A stretch of 64,000 bases of DNA from Candidula unifasciata (GCA_905116865.2 CAJHNH020002417.1:45555-109554); one strand, 5' to 3'. Positions 12,573 to 24,116 are shown, numbered from the stretch's first letter. The notes: generated by a model not told the origin, from the letters alone. Numbers and translations are program-made.

Positions 12573-13230
12573 TAGGTAAGTATGTCATTTGTTTCGTGGA
12601 CTTTTCCGCTCATTGTTTCCAGTGCGGCCAAGGGAGAGAACTCCCACTAAACCGAACTACGCCATCCAGCCCGCGTCCAGCACTCGTCCGGTACTGCAAG
12701 GAGAGCCAAAATTAAAATACAAAAACTTATTAAATCTTACTATTCTTACAATTGAAATCACCAGAACTGACAAAAGCCGCTGATATGATCTTATAATACT
12801 TATATCTTTTGAGCCTAATGAATGATTACTTCAAAAGTAATTCATAACGAATATCATTGTCTTAAAGAACACAAATCATTCAACAGTATAAACATTCATT
12901 TTACCGACTGCTGACGACCCCCCCTTTTTCCACCCCCTTTTCTCACGTTAATAACTGCTATTTTTGAAGGAAAAAAAAGTTTTTTTTTGATTTAAATGCC
13001 TGCAGGAGCAACGCAACTGCAATGAGTCAGATCTAAATAATCAACTTTGTGTTACGGTAAATACTTGTGCAACAAAAGTTACTGACCTTGGTCTACAATT
13101 ATTTGTGAGTTATGTAAAGCCTATAGACATATCCTGTTCTGAAAACAAACATACAGTTTTGCTCACCTGCGATTCGTGCAGTGTCCTTCACTTTTGTGCT
13201 GGCGCTGCCCGTGTAACTATGTGTGCTCAC

Positions 13231-15493
13231 CAGTGTTGCCACTTTTCTTTGACAAAAAATATCCAAAACGGTGTCAAAAAATATCTAAAAGGATCTAAAT
13301 CTGCGTGGAAAAGATCTAGAAAAAACATCCAAATTGAAAAAGTCAAAAATTACATAGCTTTTGTTATGACTTACCCTACATAATCATGTCCTCACCCTCA
13401 CTGATGTCTGTCTCACAAGATCCACAGGATAAACTTAGCTTGGATAATGAAGTTGAAGCTTCAGATCCAAAATGACCCTGGTATGCTTTAGCTGTTCAAA
13501 TTTCTTTATAAGTGGAACAGTAGGCTTATTTCTCTAGTCTCATCAGGCCGAATTTTAATGGCACGATAGCATTTAAGAGGTCAAATTTCATCCTGTTTTT
13601 TAGGTTAGATTTGAGATAATTCCTAGCACTGAAAACTTTTTCTACGTCAGCATTTGAGTGGGGTAGTATCATGGCAGACATGGCACTTTAAAGAGCTTAC
13701 AGAATGGAGTGTTTGATGAGGCATCTTTAAATTGTCTCACTTCACTCCAAAACGCTTTAGTTTCTGTTTTGTTTGTCCTTTCAGCTAACTTTATTTTGGT
13801 TAACTGATATTCTGCTTCCGCGACACTATTATCAGTAGCCCCTAAAAATTTCATAACTTTACTTTAATATGTCAATACAATAGTATGTCCTTTATTGGCT
13901 GAAGTATGTTGCTCACAGAAAAAAGCGGTTTCTTAAGTTGTTCTCTTCATTCTCTGTTAACAGTCTTTTTAGTTTTTAAATCATCAATTTTTGATTCGAT
14001 TTAATATCCAAGGTGTGGCTTAGGAGCCAAATAGCTCTCTATAGTGCAAGTGAGCAAATCAGATTTAGAAGTTGGCAACACCAGTCTTTTACCGAGTGAA
14101 ATAGCAAGGTGAGATCATCAAGTAATTTAACTTTATCAACAAGTTTAGATTCGAACAGTTTATTAACTTTTTGCACTTCCATTAGAATATGTTATAAAAA
14201 GAGAATGAATGACAAATTTTTTTCAACACTGTACATTCCATATAGTATTTCAGCTGTGTAGCACTTTTCACTTTGTCTTGTTATTTCAAAGTGTGTCTTC
14301 AACTTCAGCCATTGCTTCATAATTCTTTCAACAGCTGGTTAAATTGATAACCATCTAGTTTTGCAATCTGACAGAATTTTCGGTGGTGTGGAACCATCAT
14401 TCAAGGCTGTATATAATGTATTGTATTGCTGTTGTCTGACAAATGATTTGGAAAACCAGTAAAGTGTTTCAGCAATAAGGTATTCCAAATTCCTTGGTAA
14501 ATATTTAGATGAAGCATGTGATAATGCTAGCTGCAATGAATGACGCATACATTTTATAAGTATTAACGATGGGTTAGCTTCCTTCAACATGGCATAAAAG
14601 CCATTGTTTATACCAACCATCACTGAGGCATTATCAGTACCAATTGCAGCCAAATTCTTCAAGCCTAACTGTTTGCTGATAAAAAGGTCCTTCAGTTCCT
14701 AAACTATACTTTCTACATCACACTTTTCAAATTCAACTAGTCCAAGATTTTTTTACAAATCGATCAAATGGTCACATTTTGAAATTGCGCAGTGACAAAT
14801 TAAAAACATTGCGACTGATACTTCAACTTTTGATGATTCATTTATCAGTATAGTTCTGAAAACAGATGTCAGCGGTGTAATATCTTTAAATGAAACTGCA
14901 GTTTTATGCTTTTTTAGTCTCTGTATGACTCTTTGAGTTTTGTATTTTCGCTTTAATTTCACACTTGCAGTACTTACAACAAGCTTTGGTCATATCCCCA
15001 GCTTTTAATTTTGTCATCATGCAACCACTCTTTCTAAATTTTTTGCTCATACTTTACTTTTGGCATGTTGAAAGGTTTTTTCAAAGTGAAAGCCACATAA
15101 GAAGGTGAGCAATTTTTTTTTTAAATCACATGAAAAAGAAACACAAAGTCAGCACAGTGAGGATACGGTTGAAACAAAGTTAGTATGCTTTACGCGCGTT
15201 TTTATTAATCAGTACCAGGGCTGCCAGATATTTGTGCGTTAACCCCAGTGAGCGTTCAAAGTTCAAGTAATGGCAGTTGTCACAATGTACGTGCCAGACC
15301 AAAACAAAAATATTGTAGTAAATAACAGTAATTATTAAATTGACAATGAAAGAAAAAAAAATCTATAAAATATCTAACTCCATATGAAAAGAATCTAGAA
15401 GAATGTTTACGATCTAAACGTCCAAAAAAAAGTATCTAAATGCAATGATAAAGATCTAAATTTGGATATAAAAGATCCAAAGTGGCAACACTG
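13231..15493 (-). mobile_element. hAT DNA transposon, complete ends, 2263 bp
   Basis: GTGCTCAC is duplicated exactly at 13223-13230 and 15494-15501. The terminal inverted repeats CAGTGTTGCCACTTT match perfectly for 15 bp. Both subterminal zones are rich in ATCTAAA/ATCCAAA motifs, candidate transposase-binding repeats. The minus strand encodes the broken transposase listed separately. Confidence 0.95.
13669..14962 (-). pseudogene. hAT-superfamily transposase, broken
   Basis: Three readable blocks remain on the minus strand. 14962-14753 holds a Lys/Arg-rich start and FKDITPLTS. 14662-14339 holds the GTDNASVMVG catalytic-region motif, IKCMRHSLQLALSHA and TRWLSI. 13854-13669 holds a C-terminal piece, AFWSEV then FCKLFKVPCLP. 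This resembles the hAT-type proteins from which vertebrate ZMYM/KIAA1586-like genes derive. Several stops and frameshifts lie between the blocks, so it is not functional. It lies wholly inside the element with intact ends. Confidence 0.85.
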
Positions 15494-15819
15494 GTGCTCA
15501 CTTTACGATTCCTTCTGCTTCCGGATCATCGTTTCTCCAGCCTTATTTGGTCATCCTAGATGTCTACTGTTACCCATAATAAATTGAATCTTTTAAATTG
15601 ATTTCCAGTGTATTACCACCAAGGCCCTCTCCCCCTTTTTTTTTTCTAAAGGCACTGGTGGTCGCCACACCGTGTCTTAAAAAAAAACTAGCTGTATTTG
15701 CCATGATGTCGCGCTGAAAAAATGTTGAGTACATGCGTATAAGTATCATGTGCTCGGGATAACAAATCTATGAATGTTCACAGACTAATTCTGTCACTTA
15801 TGTTTTAATTGTCAGACCT

Positions 15820-16510
15820 AGATTTAGAATATGAAATTTACGATGAGAGCTAATAGACTGAAATGGTTGGGGCATATTGAAAGAAAGTAGTATAACAAGA
15901 GTCAAAATGATACCACCCCAACTGGTTCACCCTCCTTTTGCCCCGGGAAGCTCCCTATCAGTCGCTTCCCGTGACAAGGAGGGTGAACCAGAGGGGGAAG
16001 GGGTATCCTTTTGATTCTTGTTATACTACTAGCCCCCGTGGACCCCGAGTTCGGGGCGCCCTCTACGTCAAAGCAGAGGGGTCTATATATTGTACAGCAG
16101 CAGCGTAGGGACATCCCATTAGAGATACCCATCGCATGTAATATACAGAAAAGAGCGCTATGCAATCTTTCCAAGAATTATGCATACGAAACATTACGAT
16201 GAATTACCGCGTATTACCAGTCGGGGAACTCCCGCGGATTTGCAGGATGAACTCATAGAAAGGAGAAAGAAATCGATGTTCGGTATCATTTTGACTCTTG
16301 TTATACTACTAAAGAATGTCAGATGACAGAGAAGTAAAAACTGTAGGAATGGTCGTAGACCACGGGGCAAACAAGGAAGACGATGGAGTGATAGTATCCA
16401 ATCAGACCTGCAAACACTTGATGTCAACAATTGGAAAAAGAAGGCCAACCAGAGATGAATAGAGGTCGGTGATATCTCCAGCAATAAACCTTATGGGCTC
16501 GGAATGATGA
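15820..16510 (+). mobile_element. LINE C-terminal remnant, split by a MITE
   Basis: Before the MITE the plus strand reads NRLKWLGHIER, a common LINE ORF2 C-terminal motif. After it come SDDREVKTVG and, in broken frames, a WSDSIQSDL.TLDVNNWKKKA-type stretch ending MGSE, then a GAAGAAGAAG tail. Confidence 0.8.
15886..16310. mobile_element. MITE with 29-bp perfect terminal inverted repeats and a third internal terminus
   Basis: The ends AGTAGTATAACAAGAGTCAA are perfect inverted repeats over 29 bp, and AAAGAA is duplicated at 15880-15885 and 16311-16316. A further copy of the right end lies at 16003-16030. With the left end it makes a foldback (15886-16030) whose arms also share GGTTCACCCTCCT. 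No transposase. Confidence 0.88.
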
Positions 16511-16754
16511 AGAAGAAGAAAACATGCGTATGAAGCGTGCTGTTTTGTCTGATCACAAATTCAGTCCAAACTTGGGAGACATTCAAATAATTTCCAGGGT
16601 GTTAAGGTTGGGGATTTTTCCTATTACTAGAGCGCATTGCAAAAGTGCACACTTGTCTATGACGTGTGTTTACCTCTCATCAGCAGTTTTCATCTCTGCC
16701 GCATCTGGTTGCATCAGTCTTCATTTTTGTTTGCCGTTCGTTCCAGCAGTTGCC

Positions 16755-17525
16755 ATGAGTTTTCTACAATTAGTTGCATCTGTGCGAGACAAGGAGACTA
16801 GCATTGCCTTCCTGTAACAGCATGGCATTCTGCACAGAACGAGAAGTTGCAGAATCAACCATCAGATGGTGTATTATCGCTGTCGGAAAGACACGACCGT
16901 TGGCGGTGTCGAAAGTCCACCTGTCGTCTGGACATACCAGTACGACAAGGAACATGGCTGGAAGGGTCGCGGCGGCTCTCGTTCAGACAGATCATTCTGT
17001 TTATATACTGCTGGTCTCACGAGATGACAAGCATTCAAATTTGCCAGTTAGAGCTGAGCATGTCGCCGACTGCGACCGTGGAATGGAGCAACTATTTACG
17101 GGAGGTTTGTGCCAATACACTGTTATTGAATCCTGCAGTTATCGGCTGAGAGAACACCGCTGTTAAAATTGATGAAAGTATGTTTGCAAGACGCGAAAGT
17201 CATGGGGGAGGTGTGTTTCCACAACAGTGGGTATTTGGCTGAGTCTGTCTCGAGGCGGGCGAATGCTTTCTGTTCTGCGACCCAGACAGAAAAGCAGAGA
17301 CGACGGTTCTGCCGATCATTAGCACAAACATCAGACCCGGAACGACAGTAGTTTCCGACATGTGGTGTGCATACAATGGAATTGAGAATATTCCTGGATC
17401 GACGCATCTTACCGTCAATCACTCCATTAATTTTGTCGACCCCACCACATGTGCGCAATGCAATGCATCGAACGTTTGTGTTGGTCGGCAAAGGAGAAAA
17501 ACAAGCGCCATACCCAGAAGGATTG
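16755..17525 (+). pseudogene. Merlin-superfamily (ISXO2/IS1595-type DDE) transposase, decayed
   Basis: A start-like ATG at 16755 leads into FL..HGILHRTR in one frame. A frameshift near 16850 gives DRWRCRKSTCRLDIPVRQGT, then GTWLEGS and LLFIYCWSHEMTS, and NYLREVCA. After an in-frame TGA at 17150 comes VKIDESMFARR (first catalytic Asp region) and FPQQWVFG. A second TGA follows, then a CFLFCDPDRKAE block, IRPGTTVVSDMWCAY (second Asp) and LTVNHSINFVDP. A second frameshift near 17460 leads to IERLCWSAKEKNKRH, which holds the catalytic Glu. Block order, spacing and motifs match the ISXO2-like family that defines eukaryotic Merlin elements. At least three stops and two frameshifts show it is dead. 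I did not find its terminal repeats. Confidence 0.85.
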
Positions 17526-17642
17526 ACCCTTTTTAGGGCCCCCACCCACAGTACCCCAATTGGCAATTCCTGCGATTGCACATAGAGTTCACATAGCCAA
17601 AGTGTAAAATTTACATGAAGTTAAAAAAAAAATTTAACTTAC

Positions 17643-17674
17643 CCCCCCCCCCCCACAAAAAAAAAAAAAAAAAA
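17643..17674. repeat. Poly-C followed by poly-A
   Basis: About a dozen C residues, then CA and about 20 A residues, just 3' of the Merlin relic. Confidence 0.85.
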
Positions 17675-18242
17675 CGCTTCGGGATTGAACGCGGCACCTT
17701 TCATTTATAATGCCAATATAATACCAAATACGCTACACATTCACACGAAGAGATACCAGCTCAACACTAATAGAAGAGAAACCAGTCACACTGAGCCTCA
17801 AAGACAGTCACTAGAGAGCAAACATGAAACTAAACAACGAACTACAGAGACAACAGGCAAGATACATGGATCCATGGTCACCAGAGACACATTAGAGAGA
17901 AACAAAACTAAGATTTTAGAGTCGACGATTAAGCTGTTAGTACCAGACAGCACTAGAAGCCAGGGCGCAGGTACAGGCAATAGTACCAGTTAACAAAGTA
18001 ACTAGAGCTAAAGAACGCAACGCGACTTCAAGAGTATGTAACCATAGAGCGAAACAGCGGACATTCAGAATATCATTGATGTTACTGATGTATCAAAGTA
18101 AAGTCAGTATAGAAAAGAAGCATTGTTTAAAGTCAGTTTATTTTTCAAGCATCAGAGTCGTGAGAAGCATGAACCAAGCACGAGAGACCATCATCATGAA
18201 CACTGTCGATAAGACCACATTTCTCCTCGTTTGTATTCTTTA
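17675..18242. other. Unassigned stretch
   Basis: A 102-residue Thr/Lys/Asn-rich open frame at 17685-17993 has no recognisable motif; probably non-coding. Confidence 0.4.
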
Positions 18243-18553
18243 ATTCTTCTTTCTTTCTTCTTTGTGTTCATCAGCTGTAAATTCTGACGGAAAGTTCTGG
18301 TTGTTCATCTACTTTTGGACTGCCGTCCTGTTACAGAACCTGAGTTTTGCGTGTGCATCCGTTTTACAGATCTGACTCATTTGTATGCAGACTGCTGATT
18401 CCTTGCCTCTCAGGCAGATGCACTCCGACTTCGTAGGAGGCTCTCAATAAGTCGACTCTTACGACATGCTTTTGGGCAGGCAGTGGGTCTATTCTTGTTT
18501 TCCCTATAATAGGGTTACGGAACCCACACGGGGATAATCTTCAATTGACTCCT
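18243..18553 (-). mobile_element. SINE family B copy
   Basis: It is the reverse complement of the copies at 34466 and 48488: a CTT-rich tail, 'atcagctgtaaattctg', 'cagaacctgagttttgcg', 'gcagatgcactccgactt', 'aagtcgactcttacgaca', and ends at the 'gaacccacacgggg' head. Confidence 0.85.
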
Positions 18554-18939
18554 TCTGTAGCAAACCTGGGTGTGACATCAACATCCACAATAATAACAAC
18601 AAGAACTCCACAGCGAAGCATGTACAGCAGGAGTCCACCGATCATCAGTAGAAGATCCCTCGTCGACAATTGTTTCGGTCTATCGACTTCTGGATAATTT
18701 CAGAGGGTGGGCCGACCTGGGTCATGAACCCCAGGCCTAGATCTTCTCCTGTTGCACTTTACCGGGTATTCTTGGACAGGGACAAGAAGAAATGGTGACT
18801 ATGCAACGGGTACTGCGAGATTCGAAGTTAAAATATGTATTGTCGCTGCGGTAACCTATTAGACCAGCCAGCTACCTTAATTAGCGACCAAGTGACAAGC
18901 TTATGGTTAGTTCATCAGTCTTTGGCAACTTGCAAAGGG

Positions 18940-19276
18940 ACACTGGCATACATCAGTCGGACATCAGTGGAGAGGCATGATCGCACACTCCAGTCGGCAA
19001 GGCACCTGATGATGATTATGATGGTTGTGGATCATGCTGATATTATTAATGCTCTTGGAGAAATGGGAAGAATAGAGGACTTTGGGGGCAGTGAATCCAC
19101 ATCACTCGCCAGAATGGCAGACTTGGGAATTAAGATCGGCATAGCAAAAGAGACGCACACCAAAGACTTGTTAATCAACATAGAACTGGTACTATTAGCC
19201 ATTAGACGTTGGGGTTTATACTGAGGAGAGGACCTGAGCACCTATGGACATGTCCGGAGTGCAATGATGATAACTC

Positions 19277-19374
<98 letters not shown>

Positions 19375-19380
19375 GCTAAC
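18940..19380 (+). mobile_element. LINE family A 3' end with (AACT)n tail
   Basis: The sequence reads GEA.SHTPVGKAPDDD-like (GAT)n terminus at 18960-19020, then HADIINALGEMGRIEDFGG, then a terminus like LW-x-CPEC (frame-broken) near 19235-19255. It runs directly into about 25 copies of AACT (19276-19375). Confidence 0.7.
19276..19375. repeat. (AACT)n microsatellite
   Basis: About 25 tandem units with a single change near the end; it appears to extend the LINE tail. Confidence 0.95.
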
Positions 19381-19399
19381 TAGCATCATACAAGAGACC

Positions 19400-19735
19400 A
19401 CATTACAAACGAAGAGGTTCGCCGTATACTTATACAGCACATTAGCAACTAGAAACCTCTTTTAACAACAGGGAAAACGGTGGAAAATGAAGTGGTTTGG
19501 ACATGTAATATGATCTAACGGCCTGTCAACAACAATACTGCAGGGCTCAGTAGAGGGGCAGAGAAGAGGCAGGACAAGACAGGCCTGGTTACAGAACCTG
19601 ACTGAATAGACAGACCTCATGCATGCATCCATGGTCCATCGCACCTGACCGCCAAAGGTGCAGAGAGCTGAGCAGACAACAGACACTGGTAACCCAACCA
19701 CACGCAGAGTTACGGGTTGATGATTATGATTATGA
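19400..19735 (+). mobile_element. LINE ORF2 C-terminal remnant
   Basis: WKMKWFGHVI, then SNGLSTTILQGSVEGQRRGR and a W..N..E.T.L pattern, with a GATTATGATTATGATGATG tail. Broken by several stops. Confidence 0.75.
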
Positions 19736-19959
19736 TGATGTGTGAGTCTGGGACAGACTTCCAAATTTTTCGCTATATATATAGTGTCCCAATTACCATA
19801 ACACATATGTATGTGTCTTCAGATATACGGTATGTTTATATAAGTATTTGTGAGTGTGTGATGCATATATAGACCGTAACATTGTGCACACTAACGTGTC
19901 TGTTGGAGATACTCGAGTAATTAGTCAGTGTTGTTGGCATATCGACACAAGGCTGCAAT

Positions 19960-20760
19960 TTATCTCCCTTGTCGTTTGCAGTAGCCACTGAGTGGGTATT
20001 AAACAACTTTCGCAAAGCCAATACTGGCATTGATTTGGTAGACAATAGACAACTGGAAGATCTGGATTTCTCAGATGAAATTGGTCAGTTAAGCACAATT
20101 AATACAGACATGAAAAGATAAACAGACGATTTGTCGTCTACAGCATCAAAAATAGGACTACGCATAAGTTTTGAGGCAACATAAGGATAACAACAACAGA
20201 TCATGCAGATGTCATGCTAAAGATCAAACTAATAAGAGTAACGGACCAAATAACCTATTTGAGTGGCAATTTTGACTGTCAATGAGGTACGACGAAGGAC
20301 ATATGATACGCATTGGCAAAGCAACAAAAGTCTTAAAGATGAAAAACCTTTACATATTATGGAGTTATACAAGTTATACAGATTTAAGACCAAACTACGA
20401 ATCTTCAGTTCTACTGTTATTTGAAGTCTTATCATACGCAAGCTACAGTTGGAGAACCACCACACATATGGAACGACAGTTAATGCATTTGACACTACAT
20501 GTCTAAGAAAAATCATGATAACAAAGTGGGATGATTTCAAAAAGAGAATTGTCTGGGCAATTACTTGTATCGACTGCACTTAGACACAGACGGTGGAAAT
20601 ATATTGGGCACATTCGGAGACAACAATAACACTGAGGGTTTACGTTGTAAAAAAATGTACAACGTATACCAAAGGGGCAGACAGCATGTCAGGGCACATG
20701 GTTTTATGCCTTTTATAATAAAATATGAAAACGGAATAAATTCGGTTGATGACATGGCAC
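19960..20760 (+). mobile_element. LINE reverse-transcriptase remnant (same family as 30.1-31.2 kb)
   Basis: NTGIDLVDNRQLEDLDFSDE matches TGIDWVENRQLENLDFADD at 30400. Later blocks ('aaagcaacaaaagtctta', 'ggagaaccaccacacata', 'gtggaaatatattgggcac') follow the same order in both copies. Multiple stops. Confidence 0.8.
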
Positions 20761-20859
20761 AATGTTAGAGGTGGATATTCAGTGAGAGGGCCAATTCTCA
20801 TGTCGACTAGTTAGAGAAGGGGGTTATGTGTCGAGGGACACTGTAAGACATATGATGCA

Positions 20860-22480
20860 CCTTGCAATCTAATCACTGGTCTTTGTAAGTGGTTCACCGA
20901 AGTTTCTAGGTAAGTCATTCAGTAAATTTCACTAGTTGGTCACTGGTTTTCGTAAGTCGTTCACAAACGATTTCTACTAAGGCAACCACTAGACTCAGGA
21001 AAAATTAAAGCGGGTTATCTGTTTTCGTAAGGCCATCAGTTTCTTGGTACATATTAAATCGCACGCTGACTTTCTCGTTTGGGACACCCTAAGTCACACA
21101 AGACAATTCGAAAGTTGCTCACTAATCAGAGGGTAAATTTTACGAAACATAAGATGACTTTGACAAAACAAGGGGTGATTTTTATACATCATAAGGCGAC
21201 ATTTAAGAAATACACGGCGACTTAAACAAAACAAAAGGCGACATTGGGACAAAATTATCGCTAATCTTATTAACATGTTTTGTTTCACTGTGCATGTCAA
21301 ATTGATTTAAAACCATCCCACTTTTCTTGACATACCTTAAAGCAATCGCTGTTTTTTACCACTCGACCACTTTCAATCGTTGTTTTTTACCACTCGACCA
21401 CTTTTAGAGGCTCGATGCCTTTTCTTTCTACTGTATTTGCGCAAACTCGTCTAACCAACTAGTCGCCCTTGAAACTAGATGTCCAACTATCTGTTACCCT
21501 GGTCTTCTACCAAAAGACTATATGAAATGTGTCTTACTGTAAACACACAAAGCTTGTCGAATGTTCTTCATGGAGGCTATAGTCTCCAGATAACCAACTA
21601 TGCGTCCCATCGACGGGCTGTTTTCCATAGTCGCCCCCTGGTGGTACCATACATGACTGTGCGAATTTTCACAAATTGAAAGGGGCGATTTTGAAAGACA
21701 GTCTGTAGAGAACTAACTCATTTGTATGCAGACTGCTAGTTCCTTGCCTCTCAGGCAGATGCACTCCGACTTCGAAGGAGGCTCTCAATAAGTCGACTCT
21801 TACGACATGCTTTTGGGCAGGCTGTGGGTCTATTCTGGTTTTCCCTATAATAGGGTTACGGAACCCACACGGGGATATTCTTCAATTGACTCAATTGACA
21901 GCTCAACTAGCTGTCTGACCGGTTGTTTCTGAGGATCATCTGCTTAGTTGCATCATAAGTTACTATACAGTCACAAGGATTGTCAGCTATTTTTTTCTGG
22001 AGGCTATTGTGTCCCTCTAGTTAATAATCGGCTATTGAACTTGCTGTCCGACGAAACTGTTTCCCATACTGAAGTGCGTCTGATTGTACCATAAATAAAG
22101 TACTAGACGAGTCTTCACGAACTAAAAGAAAAAAAAAAAGCAGTTTTGAAAGACAGGTTACCTATCTAATCTTTGAGACGTCCCTGCCATTAACTGGGCG
22201 ACTATCTGTTTCTTCTGGTTGTCTGCCAGAGGTGTCATAAGTGACTGTACACTTACAAATTTTGTCAACTATCCTTCACAAATGCTGTCTTACAAACTAT
22301 TCGTCCCTTCTGCAGACTGTCTGACCATTTGTTGTCAACTGGCTATCCGACCAACTATCTCTCCAGTAGGCGTCCACTGTATTGTAGCATTGGTGACTTT
22401 GTCTTCAAGTCTTTTCAAGTCATTTCAACTGTCGGAGTCGGAGGTTATCTCACCATCTTACAAAAAGGATAACATGACCC
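20860..22480. repeat. Degenerate dispersed/tandem repeat region with an embedded SINE
   Basis: Related blocks recur: CACTGGTyTTyGTAAGTsGT at about 20875 and 20940; TTTTTTACCACTCGACCACTTT twice at 21350-21405; and a block near CCATAAnTGACTGTAC at 21640, 21950, 22090, 22230 and 22380. It looks like an old, diverged tandem family. Confidence 0.5.
21717..21890 (-). mobile_element. SINE family B, truncated
   Basis: Nearly identical to 18375-18553 but lacking the tail half. Confidence 0.85.
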
Positions 22481-22540
22481 ATATTTTGAGAAAATACATA
22501 ATAATAACAGACAATACAACTATAATACAATAATGATAAC

Positions 22541-23330
22541 TTAATTTATGTTATAATACTGTGTTTTGTGGATTTTTTGTTTGTTTTTTGTTTTTGTTTT
22601 TGTTAAGTATTACTGTCCTTGTAATTTGTCACTAAAATAATATAATTTATGGGTATAATAGTGTATATAGTCTACTCACTCTTTTATACTCCTCTTACTT
22701 GAATTTAATTACTCAATAAACAAAGACTATTCAAATTTTGTCCACCAGATACTTGACACCCAAAGCCTGCGTGGGTCAAATTCATTACATCAAATTTGAT
22801 TCCCACTTTCTGACATATATTTTGGTCAGGGACATCAATGTCATTAGTAAGGGGTCGAAAAGGGTCGATCCTTGAAATTATGAAGCACGTTCACAGCCAC
22901 TAAAACCTTTAAAAATTACCCACCACTAAAATACATTAGCATAAATCAGTAACTAACAATACATATAATCCGATATGAACTCTCATACACATCAAAGGAC
23001 TCAAACACAGCGCACCCAGATTACAAAGCGCAACCCCCAAGACGGTTTTTCCCCCGAGTTGTTCTAACTGGAGGGAACCCTCACCCGCTTGAAAAGAGAC
23101 TCCTTAGGTGGGATGGAGCATTTTACTCTATTTTCAATGCTGCGGGTTCCCTCCGGCGGGTGAGGGAGTGAGTATTTTCCTCTTTTTTCAATGCTGCGGG
23201 TTATAAGTATAGCCTAAAGAGCAAAACAACTTAAGAAAATGCGGGGGGTTTCCTTCCTACAATACTACTCATGTTAAAGGGCGTTTTGAGGAGACAAAGA
23301 AGCACAACAAAGGGCGATGGTGAGTATAAC
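22541..23330. other. Non-coding stretch with small inverted GC blocks
   Basis: At 23060-23210 a GGAGGGAACCCTCACCCGC block faces a GCGGGTTCCCTCCGGCGGGT block, and TTTTCAATGCTGCGGGTT occurs twice; otherwise AT-rich. Confidence 0.45.
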
Positions 23331-23358
23331 TAAAAAGATTCAAACTATTTACACATTC

Positions 23359-23360
23359 TA

Positions 23361-23400
<40 letters not shown>
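23359..23400. repeat. (CT)n microsatellite
   Basis: About 20 dinucleotide units. It is followed by a GAC/GAA-rich purine stretch at 23480-23610 that gives acidic low-complexity frames. Confidence 0.95.
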
Positions 23401-24033
23401 ATACACTACTGTCTGTCTTTCTCCCACGCCTTTCTATCTGTCCTAGGGGAAACATATGATCAGACAGCTGGTTGTAGTGACAAAGACAATGAAGATAACG
23501 ACAAAGGCGACGAAGACGAGAAGAAGAGGAAGATGAGGACGAAGATGCCGACGAGTAAGACGAAGACGACGAAATCGACGAAGATGACGACGACGACAAC
23601 TTTAAAGCCGACGACGAGTTGTAGGGACAAATAGGCGTGTCGACGAAAAGACATTGTATGAGTTGAATCTGTACAGTTCAGTAATAACATTAAATGACTT
23701 ATTGTGTATCAAGGATAGAGGCGCTGTTCTGAAGACACTTTGATATGCCCTGTCTTAACGTGAATGGCGACTTCATCACCACCATCAAGTTCCACCTCCA
23801 TCGTTAAACTTGTGGGGAGGAACAGTCTCTGCCTGAGTGCTCTAAGCATGCTGAGTGCTTTCTTTGCGCTAATTACGACTTTTGCAACCATTACGTGTTT
23901 CGGCGAGACAACCGTTGAAAAATGGTATGGAAAGAGGTAGATAACGAGATACCTTTATCGGCCGCTTTTTATCATAGTATGGAAGCATTCCGACAGGTAG
24001 ACATATATATAGGCGTGGGAGAAAGACACAGCG

Positions 24034-24035
24034 AG

Positions 24036-24116
<81 letters not shown>

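Larger units (their letters stand above)
11612..12707. mobile_element. Foldback DNA element with telomere-like inner repeats, 1096 bp
   Basis: AAAATTAA is duplicated exactly at 11604-11611 and 12708-12715. The terminal inverted repeats are about 115 bp (11612-11725 and 12592-12707, roughly 94% identical by eye) and start GGCTCTCCTTGCAGTA. Inside, the left arm is a degenerate TTAGGG/GGGGTA array (11880-12138) and the right arm carries the opposite strand, CCCTAACCCTACC (12365-12425). A second 30-bp inverted repeat (12140-12169 and 12335-12364, TTAGATGTG..) surrounds a unique core. A roughly 30-bp tandem repeat (ACACGCAACCGTATGATGAC core) fills 12430-12572. There is no transposase, so it is non-autonomous. 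The 8-bp duplication and GG ends suit the Merlin superfamily; the assignment is an inference. Confidence 0.92.

Noticed and set aside
17123..17581. 152-residue minus-strand open frame
   Set aside because: It is antisense to the Merlin transposase relic, whose plus-strand motifs are clear.
23460..23690. Acidic or Ser-rich proteins
   Set aside because: Purine-rich GAC/GAA low-complexity sequence next to a (CT)n run gives open frames on both strands.
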